From UBA7803 sp041608775 (GTDB taxonomy: Bacteria > Pseudomonadota > Gammaproteobacteria > Pseudomonadales > Azotimanducaceae), in contig JBFISC010000216.1 in NCBI GenBank assembly GCA_041608775.1, positions 1 to 6,023 on the forward strand: 6,023 bases of DNA. The letters are read 5' to 3'. Made by a program: the position numbers and the translations under genes. The notes beneath the pieces were generated by a model. That model was given only the letters and a program-made list of their open reading frames with translations. It was not told the DNA's origin and did not search any database. This document shows positions 4,790 to 6,023 of the stretch, in pieces (the first letter of the stretch is position 1; every line of letters starts with the position of its first letter).

Positions 4790-6023
4790 TCACTCGGTGC
4801 TGTCCTGATCCATCTGCTGCTTGATCAGATCGCCCAGCGTGGTAGCCGGACGCTCGGTCTCGCGGCCCCGATGGTCCCGAACGGCTTCGCGCTCGTCCGC
4901 AATGTCCTTCGACTTGATGGACAGGCCGATGGCGCGGTTCTTGCGATCGATACTGATGATCTTCGCTTCCACCTCGTCCCCGACCTTGAGGATGTTGCGG
5001 GCGTCTTCGACCCGATCCTGCGAGATCTCCGAGGCCTTGAGGCTAGCGAGCACGTCGGTCGCCAGCTCGACGATGGCTTCTTTCGGCTCCACTTCCTTCA
5101 CGGTGCCCTTGACCACCGTGCCGCGGTCGTTCACCGCCGTGTAGTCGGAGAACGGATCCTGATCGAGCTGCTTGATCCCGAGAGAAATACGCTCCCGCTC
5201 AGGGTCCACGGAGAGAATGACCGTTTCGATCTCTTCGCCCTTGGAGAAACGGCGCACAGCGTTCTCGCCGGGCTCGTTCCAGGAGATGTCGGAGAGATGC
5301 ACCAGGCCGTCGATACCGCCGTCCAGGCCAATGAATATGCCGAAGTCTGTGATCGACTTGATCTTGCCGCTGATGCGGTCGCTCTTGGCATGGTTGATGG
5401 AGAACTCTTCCCACGGGTTCGACCGGCACTGCTTGATGCCGAGGGAAATCCGGCGCCGCTCCTCGTCGATGTCGAGCACCATGACTTCCACCTCGTCGCC
5501 CACGGCAACCACCTTGGACGGGTGAATGTTCTTGTTGGTCCAGTCCATCTCGGAGACGTGCACCAGGCCCTCCACGCCCTCCTCGATCTCGACGAAGCAG
5601 CCGTAGTCGGCGATGTTGGTGACCTTGCCGAACAGCCGGGTGTGCTCCGGGTAGCGGCGGGCGATGTCGACCCACGGGTCGTCGCCGAGCTGCTTGAGCC
5701 CGAGCGAGACGCGGTTGCGCTCGCGGTCGAACTTGAGCACCTTGACCTCGATCTCGTCGCCGACGTTGACCACCTCGGTCGGGTGCTTGACCCGCTTCCA
5801 GGCCATGTCGGTGATGTGCAGCAGGCCGTCGATGCCGCCGAGGTCGACGAAGGCGCCGTAGTCGGTGAGGTTCTTGACCACGCCCTTGAGCACCGAGCCC
5901 TCCTGGAGGCTCGAGAGCAGCGCCTCGCGCTCGGCCGAGTTCTCCTCCTCGACGACCGCCCGCCGGCTCACCACGACGTTGTTGCGGCGCCGGTCGAGCT
6001 TGATCACCTTGAACTCGAGCGGC
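4790..6023 (-). CDS. rpsA: 30S ribosomal protein S1, C-terminal 410 residues (5' end off right edge)
   Basis: S1 binds mRNA on the 30S subunit and is needed to start translation on most messages. The window begins in the linker after S1 domain 2 (PLEFKVIKLDRRRNNVVVSRRAV) and holds OB-fold domains 3 to 6 at visible residues about 43-110, 130-197, 216-284 and 302-370. Each has the pattern TDYGAF/TDFGIF, GLLHI/GLVHV/GLVHL and RISLG-type ends; domain 6 is the most divergent, as usual. By comparison with E. coli S1 (557 residues), about 155 residues are missing on the right. The C-terminus ends with TTLGDLIKQQMDQDSTE, a tail like those of several gammaproteobacteria and unlike E. coli. Codon third positions change sharply at about 5525. 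Assignment is secure. Confidence 0.98.
   Translation of the reverse strand, partial: PLEFKVIKLDRRRNNVVVSRRAVVEEENSAEREALLSSLQEGSVLKGVVKNLTDYGAFVDLGGIDGLLHITDMAWKRVKHPTEVVNVGDEIEVKVLKFDRERNRVSLGLKQLGDDPWVDIARRYPEHTRLFGKVTNIADYGCFVEIEEGVEGLVHVSEMDWTNKNIHPSKVVAVGDEVEVMVLDIDEERRRISLGIKQCRSNPWEEFSINHAKSDRISGKIKSITDFGIFIGLDGGIDGLVHLSDISWNEPGENAVRRFSKGEEIETVILSVDPERERISLGIKQLDQDPFSDYTAVNDRGTVVKGTVKEVEPKEAIVELATDVLASLKASEISQDRVEDARNILKVGDEVEAKIISIDRKNRAIGLSIKSKDIADEREAVRDHRGRETERPATTLGDLIKQQMDQDSTE

Noticed and set aside
1..6023. CRISPR arrays, tRNA or rRNA genes, insertion sequences, toxin-antitoxin pairs, phage genes
   Set aside because: Nothing of these kinds was seen; almost all of the window is accounted for by the seven genes and short spacers.

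Overview
The window looks like ordinary chromosome from a high-GC gammaproteobacterium. All seven genes lie on the minus strand, so the transcribed order runs from the right end (6023) to the left end (1). The order rpsA - ihfB - lapA - lapB is a classical gammaproteobacterial arrangement. The high GC content, frequent GTG/TTG starts and a WbpM/WbpL-type surface-sugar module fit a Pseudomonas-, Halomonas- or Chromatiales-like lineage. I cannot name the genus from the sequence alone.

Layout in the direction of transcription. (1) 6023-4790: C-terminal two thirds of ribosomal protein S1, running in from outside the window. (2) 4789-4676: spacer with a GC-rich stem-loop just after rpsA. (3) 4675-4346: integration host factor beta, with a short extra tail. 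(4) 4346-4053 and 3989-2817: LapA and LapB, inner-membrane proteins that set LPS synthesis through LpxC turnover. (5) 2816-2689: spacer holding a large, nearly complete stem-loop. (6) 2688-2407: a small secreted ComEA-type helix-hairpin-helix protein. (7) 2406-2295: spacer with a 7-bp inverted repeat. (8) 2294-1368, 1389-370 and 377-1: three overlapping genes for a sugar-nucleotide reductase/epimerase, a WecA/WbpL-type polyprenyl-phosphate sugar-phosphate transferase, and the N-terminus of a WbpM/CapD-type membrane sugar-nucleotide dehydratase.

How they fit together: the last three genes look like a translationally coupled unit that would make a 6-deoxy-HexNAc nucleotide sugar and load it on undecaprenyl phosphate to start an O-antigen or similar glycan. 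They sit next to lapAB, which tunes lipid A synthesis, so much of the window concerns the outer-membrane surface. The ihfB/rpsA side of such loci is a known O-antigen locus border in Pseudomonas.

I do not see a previously undescribed system. The most unusual observation is an abrupt change of codon third-position composition inside rpsA at about 5525: no A/T-ending codon in 165 upstream codons, against about 16% downstream. This suggests recombination within the gene or a chimeric assembly. The next most interesting is the 18-bp bulged hairpin between lapB and comEA.
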